Source: Epilithonimonas arachidiradicis (GTDB lineage Bacteria > Bacteroidota > Bacteroidia > Flavobacteriales > Weeksellaceae). From it: a stretch of 64,000 nt of DNA. The translations under genes and the position numbers were made by a program. Where the stretch lies: positions 124,001 through 188,000 of the forward strand of contig NZ_RAQH01000003.1 of the NCBI RefSeq assembly GCF_003610695.1, read 5' to 3'. The notes below the pieces were generated by a model, which saw only the letters and a list, made by a program, of their open reading frames with translations, ran no database searches and was not told where the DNA came from. Shown here in pieces: positions 25,763 to 34,537 of this stretch; the first letter of the stretch is position 1, and each line of letters opens with the position of its first letter.

Positions 25763-26872
25763 ATGAAAATCGGAATTTTAGGCGGCGGACAATTGGGAAG
25801 AATGTTCATCCAGGAAGCATTAAAATATGATGACGAATTCTATGTTCTGGACCCCAACCCGGAATGCTCCTGTGCGCATATTTCTCGTTTCACTAGAGGT
25901 GATTTCAATGATTATGACACTGTTTTGGAATTCGGACAAGACAAAGATGTGGTGACGATTGAGATTGAACACGTGAATGCAGATGCGCTTGAAACATTAG
26001 AAAATCAAGGTGTAAAAGTGGTTCCCAATTCTAAAATTATCAAAATCATTCAACAGAAGATTTTGCAGAAAAAATTCTATGAAGAAAATAGAATTCCGTC
26101 TCCTGAATTCGAAATTATGGACGGTAGCGAGGACGAAATCAAAATCCAATTGCCTTTCGTTCAAAAACTTAATACCGGTGGCTATGATGGAAAAGGCGTA
26201 CAGTTACTTCGTTCAAATGATGATTGGAGAAATCTTTGGATTCAGGAATCGGTTTTGGAAAATCTGGTCGATATCGATAAAGAATTATCGGTAATTGTTG
26301 CTAAAAACGAAAACGGTGAGATCAAAACGTTTCCAGTAACAGAAATGGTTGCAGATCCAAAACTGAATCTCCTGGATTTCAACATTTGTCCGGCCGATAT
26401 TTCTGACGAAACTCAAAGACAGATCGACGTGATTGCGAACCAATTTATCAAAAGTGCAGATTCTGCCGGACTTTTTGCGATTGAACTGTTCCTTGATAAA
26501 AATGGAAAAGTTTGGGTCAATGAAACTGCGCCGAGACTTCACAATTCCGGACATCAGTCGCAGGAAGGCAACGCCAATTCGCAGTTTGAGCAATTTTACA
26601 GAGTCGTGACCAATCAGCCTTTAGCCGATACAGATGCATTCGAATTTTCCGGAATGCTGAATCTTGTAGGTGAAAACAATTATTCAGGAAAAGTAAAATA
26701 TGAAGGGCTTGAACAAGTTCTGAAATTACCAAAAACCTATGTTCATCTCTATGGAAAAACTGAAACAAAACCGGGAAGGAAAATGGGGCACATCAATGTT
26801 CTGGCAGATTCCAGAGAGGAATTAATGGAAAAATTGATTCATATCAAGTCTTTGGTGAGAGTCATAGCATAA
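25763..26872 (+). CDS. purK: 5-(carboxyamino)imidazole ribonucleotide synthase (PurK)
   Basis: A 369-residue ATP-grasp enzyme that carboxylates AIR with bicarbonate and ATP in purine synthesis. Visible: GILGGGQLGRMF at the start, the ATP-grasp loop LNTGGYDGKGVQLL at about residues 136-149, and NETAPRLHNSGHQS (about 253-266), the substrate-binding stretch. Length is standard. Its partner purE lies 2.4 kb downstream on the same strand, but three unrelated genes, two of them reversed, stand between them, so they are not one operon here. Confidence 0.97.
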   Translation: MKIGILGGGQLGRMFIQEALKYDDEFYVLDPNPECSCAHISRFTRGDFNDYDTVLEFGQDKDVVTIEIEHVNADALETLENQGVKVVPNSKIIKIIQQKILQKKFYEENRIPSPEFEIMDGSEDEIKIQLPFVQKLNTGGYDGKGVQLLRSNDDWRNLWIQESVLENLVDIDKELSVIVAKNENGEIKTFPVTEMVADPKLNLLDFNICPADISDETQRQIDVIANQFIKSADSAGLFAIELFLDKNGKVWVNETAPRLHNSGHQSQEGNANSQFEQFYRVVTNQPLADTDAFEFSGMLNLVGENNYSGKVKYEGLEQVLKLPKTYVHLYGKTETKPGRKMGHINVLADSREELMEKLIHIKSLVRVIA

Positions 26873-26938
26873 GAATTCGTGATTAAATAAAAAATTGTTT
26901 AATTTACAACCTCTTAATAACCACGAAATTACACCCTT

Positions 26939-27472
26939 ATGAAAAAATTACTTTTTTTTGTCCTATTATCAATAGGCCTTCTTTCTTCTTGTAAAGATGA
27001 TGAGCAGGATCAAAATGTATTACCTGAAGCAACACAATCTGGCAAAAATATTGCTGGGGCATTGATAAATGGTAAAGTTTGGGTAGCTACTACAAAAAAG
27101 CTAAACAGCAATAACGCGGGTACATATTGCGAAAAATTGAATGATAACTATTTAATAAAATTAGATTTAAGAAAAGATCCTGACAGATACACTGAATCTA
27201 TGTACATAATTGTATCCATCTCCAATTTAGAGCTTAACCAAACATATGAAGTCATTAATCAAACACCTGACGATGGTTACAACTATGCAAGCTATACGAG
27301 TAATGATAAAGTTAGTTACTCATCAAATCCCAATAATACAGGTAGAATAAAAATAACAAGACTCGATCTTCAAAATCAAATCGTATCTGGAACCTTTGAA
27401 TTTAAAGCAGTAGATAACAATGGAAATATCATTAATATAACAGATGGACGTTTTGATAAAAAATTCGATTAA
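26939..27472 (+). CDS. Putative lipoprotein (DUF6252-like)
   Basis: A 177-residue lipoprotein: signal peptide with lipobox LLSSC (Cys18), then a linker and a beta-rich domain. LPEATQSGKN..GALINGKVW resembles the N-terminal motif of the DUF6252 group in flavobacteria (LPxATQxGxNxxGxxxNGxxW). Function unknown. Its codons look more A+T-rich than purK upstream. It is 66 bases after purK. Confidence 0.75.
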   Translation: MKKLLFFVLLSIGLLSSCKDDEQDQNVLPEATQSGKNIAGALINGKVWVATTKKLNSNNAGTYCEKLNDNYLIKLDLRKDPDRYTESMYIIVSISNLELNQTYEVINQTPDDGYNYASYTSNDKVSYSSNPNNTGRIKITRLDLQNQIVSGTFEFKAVDNNGNIINITDGRFDKKFD

Positions 27473-27663
27473 TAACCAAATTTTCAAAACAATAATCTAT
27501 GAAAACAAAATTACACATTTTGGCACCATTCATTACTTTCAAAAATGTTTATTTGGACAAATCAAACTCAATCAACAATTTGCATTACAACAACCGACTA
27601 ATACTACCATAAACTAAGTAAGAGAATTAATGGAATACGAAAATTATCACAATATAATAAGCA

Positions 27664-27702
27664 TAAAAAAAACGGTCAGAATTATCTGACCGTTTCTTAT
27701 TA
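27664..27702 (-). terminator. Intrinsic terminator for the Lys/Ala-rich lipoprotein
   Basis: AAACGGTCAGA (27670-27680) and TCTGACCGTTT (27685-27695) form a perfect stem. On the minus strand it is followed by a run of Ts (plus-strand As 27665-27672), right after the gene's stop. The 235-base gap between 27473 and 27707 otherwise shows no convincing gene. Confidence 0.85.
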
Positions 27703-27707
27703 AAAAA

Positions 27708-28208
27708 TTATTTGGCTTTGGCACTTTCTAACGCATTGTTATAAGCATCTTTTGCATCGCCCGCCGCTTTTTTAGAAACTTCTTTGGCATCCTGCGCCGT
27801 TTTGTTAATAGCTTCTTTTGTATCCTGCGCAGCAGCTTTCATATCCTGCTTGGCATTTTCTGCAGCCAACTTTGTTTTATCAACAGCGTTGTCAACGCCT
27901 GCTTTCACGTCCTGTGCTGCATTACCAACAACGGTCTTGGTATTTTCCCAAGCCATATTGGCGTCCGCTAATGCTTTTCTGGCAGCAGATTCGGCATCTT
28001 TATCACCTTTTTTGATAGCAGCATCCAGGTCAGCCTGTGCTTTGTCCACAGCAGCTTTAGCATCTATTTCAGTCATCGGCGTGGTTTCGGAAGTCACAAC
28101 AGCAACAGTATCTTTGTTAGCATCTGTAACAACAGTTTCTTCCTTTTTGGTACAAGACGTTGCGAATAATAATCCAGCTGCGGAAGCTGTCAATAAGATT
28201 TTTTTCAT
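27708..28208 (-). CDS. Lys/Ala-rich helical lipoprotein
   Basis: A 166-residue protein: signal with lipobox FATSC (Cys19), then a helix made of degenerate 11-residue repeats rich in Ala, Lys and Asp (AAENAKQDMKAAAQDTKEAINKTA pattern from about residue 90 on). Such LEA-like or YtxH-like repeats form extended amphipathic helices and are linked to envelope stress or desiccation in other families; here the role is inference only. It stands alone with its own terminator. Confidence 0.8.
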   Translation of the reverse strand: MKKILLTASAAGLLFATSCTKKEETVVTDANKDTVAVVTSETTPMTEIDAKAAVDKAQADLDAAIKKGDKDAESAARKALADANMAWENTKTVVGNAAQDVKAGVDNAVDKTKLAAENAKQDMKAAAQDTKEAINKTAQDAKEVSKKAAGDAKDAYNNALESAKAK

Positions 28209-28290
28209 TGTAAGATTTTATTTTGGTTAATAAATGTGTTTTATAATATTGTAAATATATTAATTCGAAGAATATCTCAATCAACAAATT

Positions 28291-29208
28291 TTATCGTTTT
28301 AAATATTTTTGCATCAGCCTGAATTTTAGCATTCCGGGTTTATAATTAATAATGAAAACACCGCTGATGATACAAGTTGTAGCAATAATGAATTTAGTGG
28401 AAATTGTTTCTCCAAGAATCAACCAGCTGAGGAAAATGCTGATGATAGTATTCACATAAGACAAAATCGAAACTTGTGTTGGCAGTAATGTTCTGAGTAG
28501 ATAATGATACGAGAAAAATGCCAGTACAGAACCGAAAACAGCAAGATAGATAATCGCTGAAACACTTTTTACAGACCAGGCTGAAACATCAATGGTTTCT
28601 GAAAACGAGAAAGCGAAAACCAACTGTATAATTCCTGCAAATGCAAACTGGTAGAAAAGATTCAGAAATAGATTGTTATTTTCAACGTTAATCTTTTTCG
28701 TGTAAATTGTTCCCAGTCCCCAGCTCATTATTGCGATAATCAGAATCAGCAGTCCTAATCTGTAGCTGGGATTCATAAGGTCATTAATGCCGTCCCAAAA
28801 AATGAAAAGCACACCAAAAAATCCCATTAGAAGTCCTGCCATCGTCCGGTACGTGAATTTTTCCATTCCAATAGCCATACTCGCAACAAAAATGAAAATC
28901 GGAGATAGCGCACTGATTAGCGAGGTTAAACTGCTGGTGAGATTTTCCTCGGCAACCGTTGTTAAACCATTCGCACCAACCAGCATTAATGATGACAGTG
29001 TAATCTGAATTCGGAAATTTCTCCAGCCAATCCATTTCAGGTTTTTTGTATAAATCAGAATGGGAAGCAGGACAAGCGATGCCAAAAATTGGCGTAACCC
29101 TGCAACAAACCACGGCGGAACAGTTTCTACACCTATTTTGATGCCGAGAAAAGTCGTTCCCCAGACAATAGCCACAACAAAGATTGCGATAATGGTTTTT
29201 GAACTCAA
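28291..29208 (-). CDS. EamA-type DMT superfamily transporter
   Basis: A membrane protein of about 305 residues with ten helices in two EamA repeats, the usual form of RhaT/PecM-like drug or metabolite exporters: VAIVWGTTFLGIKIGVETVPPW near the start and a second repeat beginning IMSWGLGTIYTKK. I prefer a TTG start at 29208 (MSSKTIIAIF) over an ATG at 29250, since a -7 box TACCTTTG reads toward the gene at 29244-29237, which would put the ATG upstream of the transcript. It is divergent from purE. Confidence 0.85.
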   Translation of the reverse strand: MSSKTIIAIFVVAIVWGTTFLGIKIGVETVPPWFVAGLRQFLASLVLLPILIYTKNLKWIGWRNFRIQITLSSLMLVGANGLTTVAEENLTSSLTSLISALSPIFIFVASMAIGMEKFTYRTMAGLLMGFFGVLFIFWDGINDLMNPSYRLGLLILIIAIMSWGLGTIYTKKINVENNNLFLNLFYQFAFAGIIQLVFAFSFSETIDVSAWSVKSVSAIIYLAVFGSVLAFFSYHYLLRTLLPTQVSILSYVNTIISIFLSWLILGETISTKFIIATTCIISGVFIINYKPGMLKFRLMQKYLKR

Positions 29209-29236
29209 AGCTTTTATTTGAAAAAAAATACTAAGC

Positions 29237-29244
29237 CAAAGGTA
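29237..29244 (-). promoter_or_regulatory. Candidate -7 box for the EamA transporter
   Basis: The minus strand reads TACCTTTG (TAnnTTTG). It helps choose the TTG start at 29208. Confidence 0.4.
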
Positions 29245-29276
29245 TTCCAAAAACTCCGATTTTGCCTATAAATTTT

Positions 29277-29284
29277 TATCTTTG
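29277..29284 (+). promoter_or_regulatory. Candidate -7 box for purE
   Basis: TATCTTTG matches TAnnTTTG, 20 bases before the purE ATG. It is arranged back to back with the EamA promoter. Confidence 0.45.
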
Positions 29285-29304
29285 AGCATCTAATAAAAAA
29301 TGAA

Positions 29305-29808
29305 ATGGTAGGAATAATAATGGGCAGTCAAAGCGATTTGCCAATAATGGAACAAGCGGCTGATTTTCTCAAATCTCTGGAAATTCCTTACGAACTAACT
29401 GTTATTTCCGCACACAGAACACCGGAACGTATGTTCGATTATGCAAAAACAGCGAAGGAAAGAGGTTTGAAAGTCATCATTGCGGGTGCGGGAGGCGCGG
29501 CGCATCTTCCGGGAATGGTCGCCAGTTGTACAACGTTGCCAGTGATTGGCGTTCCCATTTTATCAAGTAACTCTATTGACGGTTGGGACTCGGTGTTGTC
29601 GATTTTGCAGATGCCTTCAGGAATTCCTGTTGCAACAGTTGCTTTGAATGGTGCTGCCAATGCCGGAATTCTCGCAGCGAAAATCATCGGAACGTGCGAT
29701 TCCGAAGTCTCTGAAAAACTACAAAAATACCAGGATTCTCTTAAAGATAAAGTTCTTGGAACCGTTGAAGCTATCAAAAAACAACATCCGAATCAGTTTG
29801 ATAAGTAG
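29305..29808 (+). CDS. purE: N5-carboxyaminoimidazole ribonucleotide mutase (PurE)
   Basis: A 167-residue class I PurE, which converts N5-CAIR to CAIR. The start MVGIIMGSQSDLPIMEQAAD, the SAHRTPERM motif with His37 (equivalent of the catalytic His of E. coli PurE), the GAGGAAHLPGM loop and the SSNSIDGWDSVLSILQMP GIPVATV region are all standard. It works directly after PurK, whose gene lies 2.4 kb upstream. Its own promoter appears to be at 29277. Confidence 0.97.
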   Translation: MVGIIMGSQSDLPIMEQAADFLKSLEIPYELTVISAHRTPERMFDYAKTAKERGLKVIIAGAGGAAHLPGMVASCTTLPVIGVPILSSNSIDGWDSVLSILQMPSGIPVATVALNGAANAGILAAKIIGTCDSEVSEKLQKYQDSLKDKVLGTVEAIKKQHPNQFDK

Positions 29809-29816
29809 AGTGGTTA

Positions 29817-29926
29817 GGGCAGCTTAATCCGTCTTCCGCTCCCAAACCTAACGAAGTGGTTCGACGAAGTCAATCTTTTCACTCCACTTCGTTGCGTAAA
29901 AAGGATTTCCGCTCAAGCCGGGCTGC
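29817..29926. repeat. Family 2 structured element, copy 1 (110 bp)
   Basis: Starts GGGCAGCTTAATCCG and ends GCCGGGCTGC, so GCAGC pairs with GCTGC. An inner hairpin AACGAAGTGG pairs with CCACTTCGTT. Copies 2 (40222) and 3 (45153) share the same outer plan with different inner stems. Confidence 0.7.
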
Positions 29927-29968
29927 AGATTCAACATAAAATAAGATTAGTCATAAGATACAATTTTG

Positions 29969-30011
29969 TCATTCCATAGGAATCTCAACTGATTAGATTC
30001 CTATGGAATGA
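29969..30011. repeat. Perfect 17-bp palindromic hairpin
   Basis: TCATTCCATAGGAATCT (29969-29985) and AGATTCCTATGGAATGA (29995-30011) are exact reverse complements with a 9-base loop. No T run follows on either strand, so it is more likely a REP-type repeat than a terminator. It lies between purE and the DUF4177-like gene. Confidence 0.7.
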
Positions 30012-30026
30012 TAAAGATTACAATAA

Positions 30027-30332
30027 TCATTTTTTGCGTTTAAAAACAAAACTAATTTCTGAAGTTCTGACATTTGGTTGTAAACCAGTAACATATTCGG
30101 TATTTCCAAAATTAGGATGAACAGTTTCTGTCTTCTCGAAAACATCTACCAATTCCCAGCCTTCTTCGCCTAATGAGTTAAGGGAACTGTTTGCTATATC
30201 GATTTTTTTTGACGCAAATTTTGCGAGTTCGTCTTGTTCACTTCCTTTATAAGTAATTGTTTTATATTCCCATTTTTGGCTGCAAGAAATAATGCTGATT
30301 ACAAATATGCTTGTTAAAAAAATTTTTTTCAT
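30027..30332 (-). CDS. Small DUF4177-like lipoprotein
   Basis: A 101-residue lipoprotein (lipobox IISC, Cys17). WEYKTITYKG at the start and LNSLGEEGWELVDVFEK...SFVFKRKK match the DUF4177 pattern (W-EYK, then LN-LG-EGWELV, and a final FKR). Function unknown. A possible -7 box (minus-strand TAGTTTTG) lies at 30363-30356. Confidence 0.8.
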   Translation of the reverse strand: MKKIFLTSIFVISIISCSQKWEYKTITYKGSEQDELAKFASKKIDIANSSLNSLGEEGWELVDVFEKTETVHPNFGNTEYVTGLQPNVRTSEISFVFKRKK

Positions 30333-30417
30333 TGATTAGTTTTTAGAATCTAAAACAAAACTAAATCATTGAAAATGAAATTAATTACGGAAAACCGTAT
30401 TTTATCTAAATATAATT

Positions 30418-31263
30418 TTACTTATCCAAAATCCCCCTAATTTTATTCGCATTCACAATCAACTCTTCCAGATAATCAAAATTCTCCTTCTCCAAAGCGG
30501 ATTTGAATTTTCTCAGCTGCGTAATATGTTCATTCAGAACATCCAAAACATTTTCTTTGTTTTGGCGGAAAATCGGAACCCACATTTCCGGGTGGGATTT
30601 TGCCAGACGAACCGTACTCGAGAAACCGGAGCTCGCTAACTGGAAAATAGTATCTTCCTCACGCTCTTTTTCTAAAACCGTATTTGCAAGTGCATAAGAA
30701 GTAATATGCGAAATATGCGAGATGTAAGCCGTATGAACATCGTGCGCATCGGCATTCATATAGATTGGATGCATCTCTAATGTTTCAATGAGTTTTTCTA
30801 CAAGTTCTAAAGCATTGTCGTCGGATTCTTCTTTGTTGCAGATCACGGCTGCTTTTCCTGTGAAACTATCTTTGGTTGCTGCGTTTGGACCGGAGTTTTC
30901 CGTTCCCCACATCGGGTGAAATGCTACGAAACGTTTTCTGTTCGGATGATTTTTGATAGAATCCACAATGCCGGATTTCGTGGAACCAACATCCATCACG
31001 ACCTGATTATCATTAATCAAATCCAAGACATCAGGTAATATTTTTCTGGCCGAATCTACCGGAATTGCAATGATAATCAAATCCGAATTTTGGATTCCTG
31101 TTTCGAAACCTGCTTTTTCATCAATAATGTTAAGTTCAAGTGCTTTATTGAGGTTGTCTTCATTTTGGTCAATTCCATAAACGAAATTGGTGAAGTTTTT
31201 CTCTTTTAATTTCAATGCAATGGAACCTCCGATTAATCCGGTTCCGATAATTCCTATCCTCAT
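30418..31263 (-). CDS. tyrA: Prephenate dehydrogenase (TyrA)
   Basis: A 281-residue NAD-dependent enzyme of tyrosine synthesis, converting prephenate to 4-hydroxyphenylpyruvate. GIIGTGLIGGSIALKLK (3-19) is the NAD-binding loop, followed by the acidic residue Asp33; VMDVGSTKSGIVDSI and FHPMWGTENSGP (about 115-126) are conserved TyrA stretches, and the helical C-terminal dimer domain is present. No chorismate mutase or ACT domain is fused. It is alone on its transcript as far as can be seen. Confidence 0.95.
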   Translation of the reverse strand: MRIGIIGTGLIGGSIALKLKEKNFTNFVYGIDQNEDNLNKALELNIIDEKAGFETGIQNSDLIIIAIPVDSARKILPDVLDLINDNQVVMDVGSTKSGIVDSIKNHPNRKRFVAFHPMWGTENSGPNAATKDSFTGKAAVICNKEESDDNALELVEKLIETLEMHPIYMNADAHDVHTAYISHISHITSYALANTVLEKEREEDTIFQLASSGFSSTVRLAKSHPEMWVPIFRQNKENVLDVLNEHITQLRKFKSALEKENFDYLEELIVNANKIRGILDK

Positions 31264-31287
31264 CTTTAATAGTTTTCTAATTATTTT

Positions 31288-31321
31288 AAAACAAAAAACC
31301 CCGTCATCAGGACGAGGTTTT
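31288..31321 (-). terminator. Intrinsic terminator after the cation/proton antiporter
   Basis: AAAACCCCGTC (31295-31305) pairs with GACGAGGTTTT (31311-31321). On the minus strand it ends in a T run. It lies between the antiporter stop and tyrA. The 118 bases from 31321 to 31438 show nothing else. Confidence 0.7.
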
Positions 31322-31438
31322 GATATTTCTACATACGAATCCTAATCCTGTTCCAGGTTTTGAATTACGTAATAATATGTTCTGCTTGTGGTTTTCACAG
31401 AACGAAGATAGAATTAATTTTATTAAATTCAAAAAAAA

Positions 31439-33721
31439 TTATGGATTCGAAATAATTAACGTTGATGGAATATCCGATAACCAGAGACTTTTGGTGTCAA
31501 TCAGGTTTTTCCAGCTTTTGCTGCTGATGAGCATCAGATCCTGAGATTCTAGAAATTCTTTCTCAATGGTTTTCTCGTTGTAAAGCGTGATGTGATTCGG
31601 TGCGATATGTTCTATATTCCTGATCAGTTCACGGATTTCCGTATTTCTACGGATTTGTCCGGCAGCATCCAAAATGATGACCTGAGAATCGTTATTATTG
31701 ATGAGTCGCTTGGCATATTCAACCAGATAAAAATCGCTCAAGTCAAAAATCGGGATGAAAATTTTATCCGCACTTTCGAAATTTTTGTCCACCATAATTC
31801 CCACGGGAATATTGGTTTTGTCCAGTATGCTCAACGTAAAATCATCGAAAGGAGAAGAATTGAAAATGTAAGATTTGCCTTTAACCGTGTTCAGTAATTT
31901 TTCTGGATTAATGATTTTGGTCGTAAAGCCTAGTAATTTTCCAAGCAAAGTTCCTTCATAGATTGATTTTCTTAGCATTATCAGAAGCAAGTCATAATTG
32001 CCTTTGTTGGTGATATGCACCAAATCATTTTCGATATCATTGGAAGCTTTGAAAAGGGTAGTAACTTCCAGCTTAAGCTCCTGCGACGTATCAATAACAT
32101 TGGAAAATAATTCCTTTTCATAAGTATCGGTGTCAAAAGCGTGCAGCTCATCGACAGGTGCAATGGTCATCACGGTTACACTTTTGTTGCCGTTCATTTT
32201 ATTGGTGAAATTATCAGCTAGCTTCAAGAGTGTACTTCCGGATTCTGGATTTTCAAATGAAAGCAAAACTTTATATTTTCCACTATTATCACTATTTTCT
32301 TCATCGCTCATTGATTTTTTTCCTCTGAAAAGAAAATTGATTAAATCCAAAGAAGGTCCCGTCATAAAGGTAGTAAACAGCGCCATTATGACCATCATCG
32401 CAAAAATCTCGGGACTCAGAACGCCCAAATCATAACCGATGTTGAGGACAATCAGTTCCATAAGACCTCGGGTATTCATCAGCGCACCGATTGTGAGACT
32501 ATCTTTCCAATTAATTCTCAGAAATTTTGCAGTCAGGGCGCTTCCAATGAATTTCCCCGTCACAGCGACCGCAATAATCAAACCTGCCGTCATCCAGAGA
32601 TGTCCGTCATTCAACAATCCGATTTGGGTCCTTAATCCTGTAAAAACAAAGAATAGTGGTAGTAGTAAAACTAATGCGACATCTTCAACTTTCTCAATAA
32701 AAAGATTCCTGAATTTCACATTTTCCGGCATTATCGCTCCGGCCATAAACGCTCCAAACAATGCGTGAATCCCAATGACTTCCGTCGCATAAGCCGAGAT
32801 AATCAGTGTTAAGAAGAAAATCGCAACGATAGATTTGTTGATGACGCCTTTTCCTGCCTGCAGTTCTCCGATTCTTTTCAGGAAAGGTCTTACGATTTTT
32901 ATCATTAGAAAAACATAGGCAATCGCCATCAGAATGACATAAATTGAACTGGCAAAAGAGCCAGCTTTTACAATTGCAATCACGGCTGCCAAAATACACC
33001 AGGCTGTGATATCATCGGCTGCAGCACAGGTGATGACAATGGTTCCAAGTTTGGTTTTCTGGAGATTCCGTTCCTGCACAATTCTCGCCAAAACCGGAAA
33101 TGCCGTAATGCTCATTGCAATGGCGATAAACAACGCAAACGAACTGAATTGGACACCATCCGGCGCAAATTCCTTATAAATGAAATAGGATAATCCGATT
33201 CCCAATGCAAATGGAATGATGATACTAGCGTGGCTGATGACAACGGCGTCGTGCGCTCTTTTCCTGAGAACGCTCAAATCCAGCTCCATTCCCACGATGT
33301 ACATAAACAGTATTAATCCTATCTGGCTGAGAAACTGTAAATTAGGAAGTGATTCTTTTGGGAAAAGGAAAGCTGAAAATTCAGGGAAATAAAGCCCTAG
33401 AAGCGACGGTCCTAAGACAATCCCGGCAATCATCTCGCCGATAACAGAAGGCTGTTTCATTTTCATACAAATCCAGCCGAACAATCTTGCCACAAAAATT
33501 ATTGTGACGATTTGGATAAGAAGCAATGCCAGCGGATGATGCAGGTTGGTCATAAATGAGTCGACAAAATTGTCCCACATTGTGCCGTTGCTGGTTTTAT
33601 GAATAATATTTTCGCCGGCTTCCAGCGTTTTTCCTTCCACAAAAAACCAATACATCAAAGCCGAAAAAACCAGAATTGTTGTAACGTAAAATATAATATT
33701 CCTGTACTTTGCCATAATCAT
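31439..33721 (-). CDS. CPA2-type cation:proton antiporter with cytoplasmic C-terminal domain
   Basis: A 760-residue protein. One N-terminal helix (about 8-27) is followed by a Na+/H+ exchanger domain of about 12 helices (about 60-460), including FGWICMKMKQPSVIGEMIAGIVLGPSLLG and CAAADDITAWCILAAV with the paired Asp residues typical of CPA2 exchangers. Residues 480-760 form a soluble, USP-like region (LLIMLRKSIYEGTLLGKLLG). It should exchange Na+ or K+ for protons across the inner membrane. The start could be this ATG or the one two codons later. Confidence 0.9.
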   Translation of the reverse strand: MIMAKYRNIIFYVTTILVFSALMYWFFVEGKTLEAGENIIHKTSNGTMWDNFVDSFMTNLHHPLALLLIQIVTIIFVARLFGWICMKMKQPSVIGEMIAGIVLGPSLLGLYFPEFSAFLFPKESLPNLQFLSQIGLILFMYIVGMELDLSVLRKRAHDAVVISHASIIIPFALGIGLSYFIYKEFAPDGVQFSSFALFIAIAMSITAFPVLARIVQERNLQKTKLGTIVITCAAADDITAWCILAAVIAIVKAGSFASSIYVILMAIAYVFLMIKIVRPFLKRIGELQAGKGVINKSIVAIFFLTLIISAYATEVIGIHALFGAFMAGAIMPENVKFRNLFIEKVEDVALVLLLPLFFVFTGLRTQIGLLNDGHLWMTAGLIIAVAVTGKFIGSALTAKFLRINWKDSLTIGALMNTRGLMELIVLNIGYDLGVLSPEIFAMMVIMALFTTFMTGPSLDLINFLFRGKKSMSDEENSDNSGKYKVLLSFENPESGSTLLKLADNFTNKMNGNKSVTVMTIAPVDELHAFDTDTYEKELFSNVIDTSQELKLEVTTLFKASNDIENDLVHITNKGNYDLLLIMLRKSIYEGTLLGKLLGFTTKIINPEKLLNTVKGKSYIFNSSPFDDFTLSILDKTNIPVGIMVDKNFESADKIFIPIFDLSDFYLVEYAKRLINNNDSQVIILDAAGQIRRNTEIRELIRNIEHIAPNHITLYNEKTIEKEFLESQDLMLISSKSWKNLIDTKSLWLSDIPSTLIISNP

Positions 33722-33829
33722 TGACTTAAATTTTACCTAATTTTCAAGATGTAAAGTTGAGAAGTTTTTGAATATGAATTTTACATCAAATTCAAAAATG
33801 TAATGAATCGGCCTTTTTCTGCGCTGAAA

Positions 33830-34537
33830 TTATTTCGAAAGTTTTTCGGAAACCTGGCATTTAAACGTATCACTGACATTTAATTTTATTGGATTTCCTT
33901 CTGATGAAGCCAAATCCAGAATAATTTCCGAAGAGGAAAAAACCTTAATAAAATCGATGTTAACCATTTCTTTTTTGTTGATTTGAACAAAGTTTTTCTG
34001 AGGCAATAATTTGGATAAGTTTTTGAAACTTAAGTTTTTAAGAATAATTTCTGAATGGTTTTTCAGCTTCAAATTCTTATCGCGACTATCGATTTCCGAT
34101 GTTTTGATGTAAACTACATCACTGACAAAAATTCGGGTTTTGCCCAGATTGGTGTTCCATTCAAAAAACTGATTTTTTCGCTGTTCACCGAGTAATTTTT
34201 CTGCCTTTTCAAAAGCCTGCTGGAGACGTTCTTTTTTGATGGGTTTCCGCACATAATCCACCACATCAAGATCAAAAGCTTCTGCTGCGTATTCTTTGTA
34301 AGCCGTAGTAAAAATGATTTTTTTGTCTTGGATTAATTCAGCAATTTGAAGTCCGTTCATTCCCGGCATCTCGATGTCAAGAATACAAATATCACAATCG
34401 ATGTCGTTGATTTCCTGTAAAAAAACTTTTGGATTGTTAAAGGCTTTGACCACCTCGATATTTTTCATTTCACTGCAAAGCAATTTCAAGTAGCTGATTG
34501 CCAGTAACTCATCGTCCAGAATAACGCACTTTATCAT
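33830..34537 (-). CDS. LytTR-type response regulator
   Basis: About 235 residues. A receiver domain has the acidic pair DDE near the start, phospho-acceptor Asp54 (ICILDIEMPGMNG) and a conserved Lys in VRKPIKKERL. The C-terminal LytTR DNA-binding domain is recognised from RIFVSDVVYIKTSEIDSR and FVQINKKEMVNIDFIKVFSS. The start at 34537 (MIKCVILDDE) is preferred: the longer frame adds a tail that overlaps the kinase gene further. It overlaps the end of the kinase gene by 29 bases, so the two form one unit. Confidence 0.92.
   Translation of the reverse strand: MIKCVILDDELLAISYLKLLCSEMKNIEVVKAFNNPKVFLQEINDIDCDICILDIEMPGMNGLQIAELIQDKKIIFTTAYKEYAAEAFDLDVVDYVRKPIKKERLQQAFEKAEKLLGEQRKNQFFEWNTNLGKTRIFVSDVVYIKTSEIDSRDKNLKLKNHSEIILKNLSFKNLSKLLPQKNFVQINKKEMVNIDFIKVFSSSEIILDLASSEGNPIKLNVSDTFKCQVSEKLSK

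Noticed and set aside
27499-27612. 37-codon frame starting MKTKLH in the gap before the Lys/Ala-rich lipoprotein
   Set aside because: No signal, domain or promoter box; composition like the surrounding non-coding DNA. Could be a remnant, but not supportable.
27784-28230. 148-codon frame opposite the Lys/Ala-rich lipoprotein gene
   Set aside because: It is an antisense shadow of a repetitive Ala/Lys gene with signal peptide and terminator on the other strand; its protein is low-complexity Ala/Ser/Leu.
29969-30011. Perfect hairpin as terminator of purE or the DUF4177-like gene
   Set aside because: Neither strand has a T run after the stem.
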